64,000 nucleotides of DNA from Serratia sp. UGAL515B_01 (GCF_033095805.1 NZ_CP109901.1:2232001-2296000), one strand, 5' to 3'; shown: positions 1 to 10,814, counted from the stretch's first letter. Notes: generated by a model not told the origin, from the letters alone. Made by a program: numbers and translations.

Positions 1-3000
1 TTCTGTGCCACCGCCGCCCACGAGAGCCCAAAGATGTTTCACCATGGTTACTACATGCCATGACCGTAAGGGGTAAAAGTAGCCAAACATCCTTTGAAAC
101 CGATCGTGCCAAATTTATCGGCCGTGGTCATACCCCGGCTAATCCACAGGCAATGCAACAAAATAAACCATTAAGCAACACTGCCGGCCCGGTGATCGAT
201 CCAATTATCGCCATACGTCAACGAGTTCAGCTTGAGCCAAATATCCCGCTGACGGTGGATATCTTCTACGGGGTCTGTGAAAACCGCGCCAGCAGCCTGA
301 CCATGCTGGAGAAATATCGCGATCGCTTCATGGCAGATCGCATTTTCGAACTCGCCTGGTCACACAGCCAGGTGGTGTTACGCCAGCTTAACGCCAGCGA
401 AGAGGATGCTAATCTGTTTAATCGGCTGGCCAGCGCAATCGTTTTCCCTGCGCAGGAAATGCGCGCGGCGAGCGAGATCGTTAAAAATCGCCGGGGACAA
501 TCAGGATTATGGGGATACTCTATCTCTGGCGATCTACCGATCGTTCTGCTTTCCGTAACCAGCCACGAGCATATCGCGCTGGTACGCCAGTTGATCCAGG
601 CGCATAACTATTGGCGATTGAAAGGGCTGAAAGTAGACCTGGTGATCCTCAATGAGGATGCTGGCGGTTATCGACAAGAACTGCAAAATCAGATCATGGG
701 AATGATTGCTGCTGGAATGGCATCATCCCAAACAGACAAACCCGGCGGGATTTTCGTGCGTTCCAGTGAACGTATGTCGCCAGAGGATCATACCCTGCTG
801 ATAAGCGTAGCGCGTATTTATCTTAACGATCAGCGCGGAGGGCTGGCTGAACAGCTCAACCAGCGGCTGCAAACGTCTCAACGAATGCAGCAAAAATTAG
901 GACTACCAACGGCATCATCCAAGCTGGTAACCGTGGCCAACCTGCCGCACAATCTGCATTCACCTCAATTACCGGACCTCGATAACCTCCAGTTCTACAA
1001 CGGCTTTGGTGGTTTCTCGGAAAATGGGCGTGAATACGTGATTACCATAAACGAAAGCAAAGTCACGCCTGCACCATGGTCAAACGTGATTGCTAATTCG
1101 ATGTTCGGTTCGGTTATTTCGGAAAGTGGTCAAGCCTATACCTGGTATGAAAACGCACACGAATATCGCCTGACACCCTGGGAAAACGATCCGGTAAGCG
1201 ATCGCAGTGGCGAAGCGTTCTATTTACGTGATGAAGAGAGTGGACACGTTTGGTCACCCACCCCATTACCAGCACGGGGACGTGGTCACTATCTGACACG
1301 GCATGGTTTTGGCTATAGCGTGTTTGAGCACCGTGAAAGTGGCATCGACAGCCAGTTAACCATGCTGGTTGCCAAAGAGGCACCGGTAAAATTGTTCCTG
1401 CTGACGCTCACCAATAATTCTGGCCGTACGCGGAAACTCTCTACTACCGGTTATGTCGAGTTTGTTCTCGGTGATTTGCGTCAAAAATCGGCGATGCATG
1501 TGGTGACAAGAACAGCATCTTTGCCAGGGGGCAGTGGAGTCCTAGCCACCAACCACTATATTGGCAACGGTTCAACACGCACCGCTTTCTTTGGTGTCAC
1601 AGGTGTACATTGCTCAGTCAGCGGCGATCGGCGGGAGTTTATCGGCCGCAACGGTACGCTGGCCGACCCTGCTGTTCTGAAGTTGCGCAGGTTGTCCGGC
1701 AAAACAGGTGCAGGGCTAGACCCCTGTGGTGCAGTGCAATCGGCTATCAGCATCATTGATGGCGATCAGCGCAGCTTTGTATTCGTTCTGGGTCTAGGGC
1801 AGGACGCAGAACAAGCCGAAACCCTCATGCAACACTACCTGCAGGAAGATACTTTGCACGATGAACGACAACAGGTGGAGGAATACTGGAATAGCCTGCT
1901 TAACAAAATACAAATCACAACACCGTTTCCTGCAGTCAACTTACTGGCAAACGGCTGGTTGCTGTATCAAACCATTTCCTGTCGTATTCATGCACGCAGC
2001 GGTTATTACCAGTCCGGTGGTGCATTTGGCTTTCGCGATCAACTTCAGGATACCTTGGCGTTAACGCACGCCATGCCTGAACGCATGCGCGAACAAATCC
2101 TGCTCTGTGCTTCACGGCAGTTTGTCGAGGGGGATGTTCAACACTGGTGGCATCCGCCACAAGGGAATGGCGTTCGTACCCGTTGTTCCGATGATTACCT
2201 GTGGTTGCCACTGGCAATCTGCCATTACCTTGACGGAACTGACGATCAAACGATCCTCGAAGAACAGGTGGGGTATCTGGAAGCGCGTAGGCTCTTACTC
2301 GGTGAGGAATCGACCTATGAACTACCCGTCGTCAGTCCAGAAAAGGAAAGTTTATATCTGCATGGTGTCCGGGCATTGAAACAGGGTCTGAGGTTCGGTG
2401 AACACGGCCTGCCATTGATCGGGGCTGGTGATTGGAACGATGGCATGAATAGGGTTGGCATTGAAGGCCGTGGTGAAAGTGTTTGGCTCGGTTTCTTCCT
2501 GTTCTACATTCTGCAACGTTTTGGGAAACTGGCGACTTACCGCGATGATCAGGAACTGGCTGAGTTATGCCGTATAGAAGCGGAAAAGCTTCGCATTAAT
2601 CTACACGACCACGCATGGGACGGTGAATGGTATCGTCGTGGATATTTCGATAATGGAGAACCCCTTGGCTCAAACAACGCGGCTGAGTGCCGCATTGATG
2701 CCATTGCTCAGAGCTGGTCGGTTATTTCAGGTGCTGGTGACAAAACTTATAGCGCGCAGGCGATGCAATCTCTGGATCGACATCTGATCGATAATCAGGC
2801 AGGTATTATCAAGCTGCTAACCCCGCCATTTGATGGCAACGGCCCAAATCCCGGTTATATCCGTGGTTACCTGCCCGGAGTACGTGAGAACGGTGGCCAA
2901 TACACTCACGCAGCGGTATGGGCAGTAATGGCATTTGCAGAAATGGATAATATTGAACACGCCTGGGAATTAATGGCCCTGATTAACCCGATAAATCACA

Positions 3001-3383
3001 GCCTGGACAGCAATTCTGCAGAGCGCTACAAGGTCGAACCTTATGTTGCCACTGCGGACATTTACGCAGTGGCTCCCCATGTTGGGCGTGGAGGATGGAG
3101 TTGGTATACCGGCTCAGCAGCCTGGATGTATCGGTTGATTATAGAGTCGCTGCTTGGACTTAAGCGCCAAGGTAACACACTCTCAATCCACACGCGCTTA
3201 CCCGAGAATTGGCCACCGATCGCCATCACTTATCAAGAAGGAAGTAGCCTATATCACTTAACCCTGCGCCAGGGAGAGGGTAAAACTGAGGTGATTATTG
3301 ATGGAGAGCAACAGTCTAACCCAGTGATTCCCTTGGTCGATGAGGGGAAGGATCATAGGGTCCAGGTGATACTGGGCCGCTGA
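1..3383 (+). CDS. Cyclic beta-glucan synthase / GH94 phosphorylase-type protein, C-terminal part (NdvB-like), cut by window edge
   Basis: The reading frame is open from base 3, so the ATG at 60 is internal and the true start lies left of the window. The visible ~1125 residues match the C-terminal half of NdvB/ChvB-type cyclic beta-1,2-glucan synthases: a carbohydrate-binding-like stretch containing ETDRAKFIGRG, a repeat of the substrate-binding fold from about base 950 (YNGFGGFSENGREYVI), and a GH94 (alpha/alpha)6 domain. The GH94 marks are GFRDQLQD, the DWNDG motif near base 2429, which carries the proposed catalytic Asp, and GGQYTHAA. In the family this domain trims the linear glucan by phosphorolysis and sets ring size, while an N-terminal GT84 domain polymerises UDP-glucose; that half is outside the window. 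A stand-alone GH94 phosphorylase cannot be excluded. A hairpin lies about 100 bases after the stop. Confidence 0.8.
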   Translation, partial: LCHRRPREPKDVSPWLLHAMTVRGKSSQTSFETDRAKFIGRGHTPANPQAMQQNKPLSNTAGPVIDPIIAIRQRVQLEPNIPLTVDIFYGVCENRASSLTMLEKYRDRFMADRIFELAWSHSQVVLRQLNASEEDANLFNRLASAIVFPAQEMRAASEIVKNRRGQSGLWGYSISGDLPIVLLSVTSHEHIALVRQLIQAHNYWRLKGLKVDLVILNEDAGGYRQELQNQIMGMIAAGMASSQTDKPGGIFVRSSERMSPEDHTLLISVARIYLNDQRGGLAEQLNQRLQTSQRMQQKLGLPTASSKLVTVANLPHNLHSPQLPDLDNLQFYNGFGGFSENGREYVITINESKVTPAPWSNVIANSMFGSVISESGQAYTWYENAHEYRLTPWENDPVSDRSGEAFYLRDEESGHVWSPTPLPARGRGHYLTRHGFGYSVFEHRESGIDSQLTMLVAKEAPVKLFLLTLTNNSGRTRKLSTTGYVEFVLGDLRQKSAMHVVTRTASLPGGSGVLATNHYIGNGSTRTAFFGVTGVHCSVSGDRREFIGRNGTLADPAVLKLRRLSGKTGAGLDPCGAVQSAISIIDGDQRSFVFVLGLGQDAEQAETLMQHYLQEDTLHDERQQVEEYWNSLLNKIQITTPFPAVNLLANGWLLYQTISCRIHARSGYYQSGGAFGFRDQLQDTLALTHAMPERMREQILLCASRQFVEGDVQHWWHPPQGNGVRTRCSDDYLWLPLAICHYLDGTDDQTILEEQVGYLEARRLLLGEESTYELPVVSPEKESLYLHGVRALKQGLRFGEHGLPLIGAGDWNDGMNRVGIEGRGESVWLGFFLFYILQRFGKLATYRDDQELAELCRIEAEKLRINLHDHAWDGEWYRRGYFDNGEPLGSNNAAECRIDAIAQSWSVISGAGDKTYSAQAMQSLDRHLIDNQAGIIKLLTPPFDGNGPNPGYIRGYLPGVRENGGQYTHAAVWAVMAFAEMDNIEHAWELMALINPINHSLDSNSAERYKVEPYVATADIYAVAPHVGRGGWSWYTGSAAWMYRLIIESLLGLKRQGNTLSIHTRLPENWPPIAITYQEGSSLYHLTLRQGEGKTEVIIDGEQQSNPVIPLVDEGKDHRVQVILGR

Positions 3384-3486
3384 GACTCTGTCGCGGCTGG
3401 TTCCGTAAATTTGCTGTGTACGAGCGCAAGTTGAAACATGAGTTGATGAAATGCCTCTAGGCTGAGAAGCATTTAAGCCGAACTTA

Positions 3487-3527
3487 ATCTGACAGCCGCC
3501 TGCATAAATGGCCGGTAGCTGTCAGAT
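3487..3527. terminator. Hairpin between convergent genes, possible bidirectional terminator
   Basis: A perfect 10-bp stem, ATCTGACAGC paired with GCTGTCAGAT, encloses a GC-rich loop. It sits between the ends of the glucan synthase gene and the convergent BNR-protein gene. No clear T-run follows on either strand, so termination is an inference from position. Confidence 0.45.
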
Positions 3528-3560
3528 CATCACGCTTAAGCTAACTTGGTCAGTGACGAG

Positions 3561-5135
3561 TTATTTACGCTCTATAGAAGAAACGGTGAGAGGGGACCCT
3601 TCAATTGGGTATGTCCAATTAACACGGGTATCGCCATTGACGATATAAGGGCCGGCTTCCCATTTGAGCAATACAGCTTTGGAGTCTGTTGAATCCTCAG
3701 TAAAAGTATATTGCCCCCAAATAAAGTTGCCGGGTGCGAAAGCCGATCTTTCAATTTCGATAGGCATTATGTCATTTACCGGTACCAGGACATCGGCAAC
3801 GCGTTCACCCGTGATTGGATCCAAATAAAGCCTATGTATTTTTGACTGACACAAATATTGGATACCGAGATAATTTCCAATCGGTTTGACCCCTTCATGT
3901 GTATCAAGAAAGCCAGAATCAACGATGTTGTTTGATAGATCGTACAGACCAGTCCACGCTGAGACTTGTTTCAATACCCAGCCGTTTCCTGTTGCTGAAC
4001 CGCCGGGGCGAGCCGTGAATAACTGTGTGGTTTTTTCATTATTTTCAACAGCGTATTTAAAATAAGAGACGATAGGTTTGCCTTCAGTATCGAAACCAAG
4101 GGCCATGCCGCTGTTGTTCAGTAGACCCCCACCCATTGGTACAGGATCGACAACTGTGCGTGGATCCCCGTACATAAAGGCGATGTTTGATACGATATCA
4201 CCTTTAACGTTCTTCCAAACGTGCATATCGTCGCTCACAACATAGTGTACTTCAGAGTTTGAATCAGCCCCTTCACCACCGCGCCAAGTCCAAATCATAT
4301 GATAACGACCATCCGGCCCTTTTTTAGGCACGCTAGGATAGGCACTTTTTGAGGGGTTTGTGTACCACCCACCAAAAACCTTTGCCAACCCCTGGTATTC
4401 CGTCTTCGGATCCCATAACTCCCAAGCACGTTTCATTGCGTTGAACTGATAGATATTGGAATAGGCAGCGCCAGGCAGGCCATGCTGGTAACGGAAGAAC
4501 AACTGACCGTTCACACCGGTATAAAACGTCGGGTAACTCACCCATGCTTCAAAAGAGTTACCGTTATCTTTCCACTGAGGGATCATACCCGTACGAGTAA
4601 GTGTCGAGAGTTCACCAGGCGTAGTTGTCATCCAATAATTAAGCTTGTCGGCAAAACGTAAGCGAGCTACGACGTGCAGGTTGCCATTGGTATCAATAGC
4701 CATCGCAACGTTGGAGTGTGAATCATGTTCAAGTTTTTCCCCTATAGTAATGATGGTCCAACTCGCCTCATGAGCAGCACGTTTAGCGACGGTAAACTCC
4801 TTATTTACGTCGAAATAACCGATATATTTGGTATCGCCGTGTTCAACTATCGATGGGTTGGTTGCATATCCAGCCCACATTTTAGCTTGTTTACCAGATT
4901 GATCGGCAACCGTTTCAATAGCAGTTACAGCCCATGGTTTTTGCGGTTCAATGGTAAAGGTTTCTTGGTTTTCGAACGGGCATGAAATATTGCTACGCGT
5001 ACGTTCCGTACCATCCGCCAAAATAGGACCACTCCAGATTGTAGCTATCAACGCTGCTCCCAACATCCTGGAATTGCAGGTCAGATTCTGCTTTATTTTG
5101 GTTACCCATGACGAACTTTGTATCACTTTATTCAT
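3561..5135 (-). CDS. Secreted BNR-repeat beta-propeller protein, candidate polysaccharide lyase (PL24/PL25-like)
   Basis: The protein has 524 residues. An excellent ribosome site (AAGGAGTTGAT directly before the ATG) supports the start. It begins with a long signal sequence: a basic n-region, hydrophobic residues 24-38, and probable cleavage after GPILA at about residue 40. The mature part looks like the BNR_4-type seven-bladed propeller found in ulvan lyases. His140 lies in DSHSN, a GNLHV strand ends at His154, and Tyr201 (SYPTF) and Arg215 (FFRYQHG) follow at lyase-like spacing. The position 20 residues after His140, a second catalytic His in ulvan lyases as I recall them, is Arg160 here. 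Substrate is unknown. It is a single gene, convergent with the glucan synthase and upstream of nothing in its own direction. Lyase activity is an inference; a sugar-binding or inactive homologue is possible. Confidence 0.6.
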   Translation of the reverse strand: MNKVIQSSSWVTKIKQNLTCNSRMLGAALIATIWSGPILADGTERTRSNISCPFENQETFTIEPQKPWAVTAIETVADQSGKQAKMWAGYATNPSIVEHGDTKYIGYFDVNKEFTVAKRAAHEASWTIITIGEKLEHDSHSNVAMAIDTNGNLHVVARLRFADKLNYWMTTTPGELSTLTRTGMIPQWKDNGNSFEAWVSYPTFYTGVNGQLFFRYQHGLPGAAYSNIYQFNAMKRAWELWDPKTEYQGLAKVFGGWYTNPSKSAYPSVPKKGPDGRYHMIWTWRGGEGADSNSEVHYVVSDDMHVWKNVKGDIVSNIAFMYGDPRTVVDPVPMGGGLLNNSGMALGFDTEGKPIVSYFKYAVENNEKTTQLFTARPGGSATGNGWVLKQVSAWTGLYDLSNNIVDSGFLDTHEGVKPIGNYLGIQYLCQSKIHRLYLDPITGERVADVLVPVNDIMPIEIERSAFAPGNFIWGQYTFTEDSTDSKAVLLKWEAGPYIVNGDTRVNWTYPIEGSPLTVSSIERK

Positions 5136-5763
5136 ATCAACTCCTTTTTGTTATTTCCCTAATGTGCAATGGATTTTCAATGGGTGAATGTAAACCATTT
5201 GAGTGATAGTTGTATTTTTTTTGATTATTAATGTTAATAAAATTTATTTTTTGTAGTGCATTAACGCCAATGCTAATCCCGTAAGAACCTGACTGGGCAA
5301 CGTCTGGTTGGCACAATTATTTAGTCAATCGAAGCTGTGAGCTGACAGAATGACTCATAGAAAAAACCTTAAACTGCACCGTTAAAAACACTAAAGTTTC
5401 CTCAGGAAAGCGACTTTAATAGGATGGGATAGCAAACGGCATGGCCTCTTTATACTTGGATCACTGCACAGTAACGGTAAACTCAGCATCATCAATAATC
5501 CCCGCTGCCTCTGGCTATGAGGATGACAACCCGTTATTTATAGATAGGCAGAAGTGACAAGTGACGCTTTAGCCATCTGAAGCAGGTAGAGACCTACGTT
5601 GGACGCGAATTCAGGTTAGATGGAAAAGCAAACAACTTTTTTACAAATAATCGCGCAATCGCGCACTGGAATAACCACCCAGAAAAAATAAACCCCTGCC
5701 GAAAAATGGAGGGGTTTATAAATAGAACCGCCAAGGCGGCCTTTGGTGTTAGCTGTATGCTAA
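5136..5763. other. Intergenic region between the BNR-protein gene and nuoN
   Basis: These 628 bases hold the promoter region of the leftward BNR gene (AT-rich from about 5200 to 5260) and, at the right end, the nuo operon terminator. No open frame with recognisable similarity was seen in the middle. Confidence 0.5.
5682..5718 (-). terminator. Rho-independent terminator of the nuo operon
   Basis: On the minus strand TAAACCCCT pairs with AGGGGTTTA around a short loop and is followed by ATTTTTTCT. It lies 45 bases after the nuoN stop codon and ends the nuo transcript. Confidence 0.9.
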
Positions 5764-7221
5764 TCAGAACATCGGTTGTGCCATCTGCACCAGCGTAATC
5801 AGCGGTTGCGGATAGAGGCCCAACAACAGCACCAACGCAGCTGAGATCAAGACCACCACACCGCCAGCAGTCAATGCCCAGTTGTTCGGCGTATCACGCA
5901 CCAGAGTCTCAGGTGCGCTCAGGAACAGACTGACGGTCACACGCAAGTAGTAGTACAAACCAATTGCACTTCCTACCACCACCGCACCGGTCAGCCACCA
6001 TAAATGCGCACTAACGCCCATTGCAATGACGAAAAACTTACCAATAAAGCCCAGCGTCATCGGAATACCAGCCAACGACAGCATCATTACCGTCATCACC
6101 GCAGAAAGAATTGGCTTGTGCCAGAACAGCCCACGGTAAGAGAACAGTGAATCTGCATCAGGGCCCCGGTAAGGGCTGGACATCAGACTAACCACACCAA
6201 AAGCACCTAGGCTGCTGAACAGATAACCTGCCAGATAGACACCCGCAGTCTCCAGAGAAAGCTGATGCGTTTGCACTGCTATTAGAGCAACCAGCAGGTA
6301 ACCAAGGTGAGCGATTGAAGAGTACCCCAGCAGCCGTTTGATGTTGCTCTGGCTGATCGCCATTAGGTTACCAAACAGGATAGAACAGAAGGCGATAATC
6401 GACAGCACCATGCGCAATGCTTCGCTGTCGACAGCCGGCGCATAGAGGAATAAGCGCATCACCACCGCAAATATGGCAATCTTGCTGGCAGTTGCCAAGA
6501 AGGTGGACACCGGTGCCGGAGCACCTTGGTACACATCTGGGGTCCATAGCTGGAATGGCACCAATGACAGTTTAAAGCCCAGTCCAACCACCATCATGCC
6601 TATCCCCGCCAAGATCAGCGGTTGATGCAACATACTATCCTGTAGGCTCTTGCCAAGACCCGCCAGTGACAAGTCACCAGACTCGGCATAAAGCAACGCC
6701 ATACCGAACAGCAGGAAGCTGGATGCTGCTGCTGATAGTACCATGTACTTGATCGCCGCTTCCAGTGAACGCTTCTGGCGATAGGCATAACCAATCAGAC
6801 CAAACAGCGGTAACGAGATCAATTCAATACCGAGAAAAAGCGAAGCAAGATGATTGGCGCTCGCCAGCAGAATACCACCCATGGCAGCGATCAATACCAG
6901 CAGGTAAAACTCTTCGCGGTTATCCGGGTAACCTACCAACCATGGATAGGCAAAGGTACAGGTTGCCAGACTCGCCAGCAGCACCAAACCGGTATAGAAC
7001 ATCGCGTAACCGTCAATCCGCATTAGTGGAGTGACGTCCATTGGACCTACCTGTCCAACAAAGTAAAGCGAAAGCAGCGCCAGGTTAAGACCGATCACGG
7101 TCAGAGTAGCGTTGATAAAGTGGTCGCGTCGCCACGCAATGCACAGCATCACAACCACCACCGTCAATCCGACGATCAACAGCGGTAACAGTGCGATCAG
7201 TTGTTGAGGAGTTATTGTCAT
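5764..7221 (-). CDS. nuoN: NADH-quinone oxidoreductase subunit N
   Basis: NuoN is one of three antiporter-like proton-pumping subunits in the membrane arm of respiratory complex I, in the inner membrane. The 485-residue length is that of the enteric protein. About 14 membrane segments are visible. The conserved ion-path residues are present: Glu in [11 protein letters not shown], Lys in [14 protein letters not shown], and Lys in GFIGKFFV. It is the last gene of the operon, six bases after nuoM, and is followed by a strong terminator. Confidence 0.97.
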   Translation of the reverse strand: MTITPQQLIALLPLLIVGLTVVVVMLCIAWRRDHFINATLTVIGLNLALLSLYFVGQVGPMDVTPLMRIDGYAMFYTGLVLLASLATCTFAYPWLVGYPDNREEFYLLVLIAAMGGILLASANHLASLFLGIELISLPLFGLIGYAYRQKRSLEAAIKYMVLSAAASSFLLFGMALLYAESGDLSLAGLGKSLQDSMLHQPLILAGIGMMVVGLGFKLSLVPFQLWTPDVYQGAPAPVSTFLATASKIAIFAVVMRLFLYAPAVDSEALRMVLSIIAFCSILFGNLMAISQSNIKRLLGYSSIAHLGYLLVALIAVQTHQLSLETAGVYLAGYLFSSLGAFGVVSLMSSPYRGPDADSLFSYRGLFWHKPILSAVMTVMMLSLAGIPMTLGFIGKFFVIAMGVSAHLWWLTGAVVVGSAIGLYYYLRVTVSLFLSAPETLVRDTPNNWALTAGGVVVLISAALVLLLGLYPQPLITLVQMAQPMF

Positions 7222-7227
7222 GGCGAA

Positions 7228-8757
7228 TTACGGCCTTGTTGTTAAAATTGCTGAAACTGACGGACCAAACCAGTGTTGCACGTTGCTCATCGCCGCACTT
7301 GAGGTATCCAGGATCGGTTGAGGGTAAACACCCAACAGAACCAATAGAACCACGAGCAACAAGATAATGAACAATTCACGCGCGGTCATGCCTGGCAACG
7401 GTTGATCGGATTTGGGTGCGCCGTAGTAGGCACGCTGCATCATAATCAACGAGTAAACCGAAGCAAACACCAGGCCGAAAGTAGAAATTACGGTGATCAC
7501 TGGCACAACTTGGAAGCTGCCGAACAGTATCATGAACTCACCGACAAAGTTACCGGTACCCGGCATCCCCAACGTTGCCACAGCGAAGAACAGGGACAGC
7601 GCTGGGATGAACTTGATCCGCCCCCACAGGCCACCCATTTGCCGCATATCACGAGTATGCAAGCGTTCATACAACTGACCACAAATGATGAACATACCGG
7701 CAGCAGATAGGCCATGCGCGATCATCTGTATCACTGCACCCTGGTAGGCCAGTTGGCTGCCGGTGTAGATAGCGATCAGCACAAAGCCCATATGCGAAAC
7801 AGAGGTATAAGCGATCAGACGTTTAATGTCGGTTTGCGCAAACGCCATCCAGGCACCATAGAAGATACCTACCACCCCCAGCCACATAGCGATAGGTGCA
7901 AATTCGGCCGAAGCGCTAGGGAAAAGTGGCAGACTGAAACGCAACAGACCGTAGGCCGCGGTTTTCAGCAAAATCCCCGCCAGGTCGACAGAGCCCGCCG
8001 TTGGTGCCTGGCTATGCGCATCTGGCAACCAGCCATGTAAAGGCACCACGGGCATTTTCACCGCAAAGGCGATGAAGAAGCCCAGCATCAGCAGATACTC
8101 AACGTGATACGGCATTGGCGTTTTCAGCAAATCTTCATAATTGAAGGTCCACACGCCAGTGGCATTGTAGTGCACGAACACCAAACCCAAAATTGCAATC
8201 AACATCACCAGACCGCTGGCCTGGGTGTAGATGAAGAATTTGGTTGCAGCAGTAATACGGGTTTTACCGTCCGATGCCTTGTGCCCCCATAGAGCAATCA
8301 AGAAATACATCGGCACCAACATCATTTCCCAGAAGAAGAAAAACAGGAACATGTCGATGGCAAGGAACACACCGATAACACCACCCAAGATCCACAGTAG
8401 GTTCAGGTGGAAAAAACCCTGATATTTCTGGATTTCACGCCAGGAACAGAGGATTGCCAGAACGCCTAACAGGCCAGTCAACACAACCATAAGCAGTGAT
8501 AGACCATCCAGCGCCAGATGGATACTGATACCAAAGCGCGGGATCCACGGCAACACGAATTCAGATTGCCACTGTGGAATACCTAGCGGTTTTGTTAACG
8601 AATAGCCGCCCTGCAACCACAGTTGCAAAGAGAGCACCAGTGTCAACCCCATTGCGATCAACGCTATCCAGCGCGGTAACTTAGTACCGAAACGCTCGAA
8701 CTGCCAACACAGCAGACCGCCGATAAAGGGGAGAAGAATTAGCCAAGGTAATAGCAT
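7228..8757 (-). CDS. nuoM: NADH-quinone oxidoreductase subunit M
   Basis: NuoM is the middle antiporter-like subunit of the complex I membrane arm. The 509 residues match the family length. The key Glu lies in FFFFWEMMLVPMYF and the pumping Lys in AVKMPVVPLHGWLPDAHS, both intact. Fourteen or so transmembrane segments are evident. It precedes nuoN by six bases. The usual tight junction with nuoL is broken by a 209-base spacer holding an ERIC repeat. Confidence 0.97.
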   Translation of the reverse strand: MLLPWLILLPFIGGLLCWQFERFGTKLPRWIALIAMGLTLVLSLQLWLQGGYSLTKPLGIPQWQSEFVLPWIPRFGISIHLALDGLSLLMVVLTGLLGVLAILCSWREIQKYQGFFHLNLLWILGGVIGVFLAIDMFLFFFFWEMMLVPMYFLIALWGHKASDGKTRITAATKFFIYTQASGLVMLIAILGLVFVHYNATGVWTFNYEDLLKTPMPYHVEYLLMLGFFIAFAVKMPVVPLHGWLPDAHSQAPTAGSVDLAGILLKTAAYGLLRFSLPLFPSASAEFAPIAMWLGVVGIFYGAWMAFAQTDIKRLIAYTSVSHMGFVLIAIYTGSQLAYQGAVIQMIAHGLSAAGMFIICGQLYERLHTRDMRQMGGLWGRIKFIPALSLFFAVATLGMPGTGNFVGEFMILFGSFQVVPVITVISTFGLVFASVYSLIMMQRAYYGAPKSDQPLPGMTARELFIILLLVVLLVLLGVYPQPILDTSSAAMSNVQHWFGPSVSAILTTRP

Positions 8758-8777
8758 GGCGTTTTGTGTCCCTTATT

Positions 8778-8902
8778 CTACCCTTCGCCTTTCGAGTTGC
8801 GACGTTGCTGACTACGTTTGCCCTCCTCAGTCACTTACTTCAGTAAGCTACCGAGGAGCTGCACAGTTGCCACCTAGCCACAACTTGAAATTCTTAGGTA
8901 TA
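8778..8902. repeat. ERIC element inside the nuo operon
   Basis: About 125 bp match the ERIC consensus along its whole length. The ends are TACCC and GGTATA, with TTTCGAGTTGC and CAACTTGAAATTC arms and the diagnostic core CAGTCACTTACTTCAGTAAG. It occupies most of the nuoL-nuoM spacer and would be transcribed as a long hairpin within the nuo mRNA. Confidence 0.88.
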
Positions 8903-8966
8903 AAACATTGTACATAGCGCTGAATTTACAAGCGCTACGCCCGATAACTGTATTCGAATTGTTCTG

Positions 8967-10814
8967 TTAAACCAACATCAACAGAGCTAATACGACCACT
9001 GCCCCTACACCCATAGACGCGATATACCAGCGTATCTGGCCGTTCTCGCTCAACGTCAGACCACGGTTCCCCCAACGGGAAAACTGCGCTGGCAGATTCA
9101 TCATAGAGTTAAGCGGATCGCTTTGCAGCAGCTTGGCAACAAGCAGGTATGGCCTGACGAACACCTTGTTATACAGCCAGTCGAAACCCCAAGCATAGAA
9201 CCACCAGGTTGAGAAGAAACGCCCAGGAGCACTTTTCGCTATGCTGTTCACCAGACTGCGTTTCCCCAACCAGAGGGCTGCCGCCAGCAAGATGCCTACG
9301 ATAGCTACGGCACCAGAAGCCATCTCTAGCATCAGTACATTGCCATGAGCAAGTTCCGTGGTATCAGGCAAAACACCCTGCAACGGTGGAACGATCATCG
9401 CACCAACAAAGGTTGAGAGTACCAGCAAAACCAGCAGCGGCAAGTGGTGGGTGATGCCTTTACCTGCATGAGCTTTGATTTTCTCTTCGCCGTGAAACAC
9501 GATGAAAATCATGCGGAAGGTATACAGAGAGGTCAAGAATGCGCCAACCAAGCCAGCAATCATCAGGTTGACGTGGCCGTTCGCCATTGCACCCGCCAAG
9601 ATCTCATCTTTACTGAAGAAACCCGCAGTAACCATAGGCAGAGCAGACAATGCCGCGCCACCAACCAAGAAACAGACATAAACCAGCGGAATACTCTTAC
9701 GCAGCCCACCCATTTTGAAGATGTTCTGCTCATGATGACAAGCCAGGATCACGGAGCCAGAAGAGAGGAACAGCAACGCCTTGAAGAAAGCATGAGTCAT
9801 CAAGTGGAAAATCGCTGCATCCCAGGCCTGTACTCCCAGAGCCAAGAACATATATCCAATCTGGCTCATCGTTGAATAGGCAAGCACCCGTTTGATATCG
9901 GTTTGTACCAACGCGGCAAAACCCGCCAACAGCAACGTTACCCCGCCAACAACACCCACCAAGTTCAGTACTTCCGGTGCCATCAGGAACAGACCATTCA
10001 TACGGGCGATAAGGTAGACACCCGCAGTCACCATGGTAGCTGCGTGGATCAATGCTGATACCGGCGTTGGACCAGCCATCGCATCTGCTAACCAGGTTTG
10101 TAGTGGAAGCTGTGCTGATTTACCAACGGCGCCGCCCAATAGCATCAGCGTTGCCCAGGTAATTGCAGTGTTTCCTACTGCCAGTTTCTGCGGTGCCAGC
10201 ACCATCAGTTCACGAATGTTCAAGGTACCCAGTTCGTGATAGAGGATAAACAGTGCAAAAGCCAGGAATACGTCACCAACGCGAGTAACGATGAAAGCTT
10301 TCATCGCCGCAGCACCATTAGCCGGATCTTTGTAGTAGAAACCGATTAACAGATAACTGCACAGGCCAACGCCTTCCCAGCCAAGGTACATCAGCAGCAG
10401 ATTGTCTGCCAATACCAGTACCACCATGCTAGCGATGAACAGGTTGGTATAGGCAAAGAAACGTGAATAACCCTCTTCTCCACGCATATACCAGGAAGCA
10501 AACATGTGAATGAAGAAACCGACGCCAGTAACCACCGAAAGCATAGTCAGTGACAGGCCGTCCAGTACTAGGGTCACCCCAATATTGAAGTTACCAACGG
10601 TCATCCAGTTCCATAGATTTTGCTCAAACAGTTCAACGCCAGCGGCTTTTTGACCAAGGAAATCAATCGCTGCATATACTGTAACGAGTGCCGCCAAACC
10701 AATAGAGCCCACACCGACGGTAGCCGCTGTGTTCTCAGACCAACGACCACGGGAAAATGCCAGTAGCAGGAACCCGATCAGCGGTAGCAGAATTGTTAAA
10801 TATAATAGGTTCAT
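8967..10814 (-). CDS. nuoL: NADH-quinone oxidoreductase subunit L
   Basis: NuoL is the distal antiporter-like subunit of complex I. Its 615 residues are of normal length and include the C-terminal lateral helix region. The key Glu lies in [15 protein letters not shown], the paired Asp in [11 protein letters not shown], and the pumping Lys in [15 protein letters not shown]. The start codon overlaps the nuoK stop by four bases (ATGA), so translation is coupled. An ERIC element follows before nuoM. Confidence 0.97.
   Translation of the reverse strand: MNLLYLTILLPLIGFLLLAFSRGRWSENTAATVGVGSIGLAALVTVYAAIDFLGQKAAGVELFEQNLWNWMTVGNFNIGVTLVLDGLSLTMLSVVTGVGFFIHMFASWYMRGEEGYSRFFAYTNLFIASMVVLVLADNLLLMYLGWEGVGLCSYLLIGFYYKDPANGAAAMKAFIVTRVGDVFLAFALFILYHELGTLNIRELMVLAPQKLAVGNTAITWATLMLLGGAVGKSAQLPLQTWLADAMAGPTPVSALIHAATMVTAGVYLIARMNGLFLMAPEVLNLVGVVGGVTLLLAGFAALVQTDIKRVLAYSTMSQIGYMFLALGVQAWDAAIFHLMTHAFFKALLFLSSGSVILACHHEQNIFKMGGLRKSIPLVYVCFLVGGAALSALPMVTAGFFSKDEILAGAMANGHVNLMIAGLVGAFLTSLYTFRMIFIVFHGEEKIKAHAGKGITHHLPLLVLLVLSTFVGAMIVPPLQGVLPDTTELAHGNVLMLEMASGAVAIVGILLAAALWLGKRSLVNSIAKSAPGRFFSTWWFYAWGFDWLYNKVFVRPYLLVAKLLQSDPLNSMMNLPAQFSRWGNRGLTLSENGQIRWYIASMGVGAVVVLALLMLV

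Noticed and set aside
5320..5350. TTAGTCAATCG shared with about 39269, considered as a repeat
   Set aside because: Only 11 bases are shared and the flanks do not align, so chance is enough.
9444..9875. 143-codon plus-strand frame opposite nuoL
   Set aside because: NuoL is clearly encoded on the minus strand; this frame has no family features.
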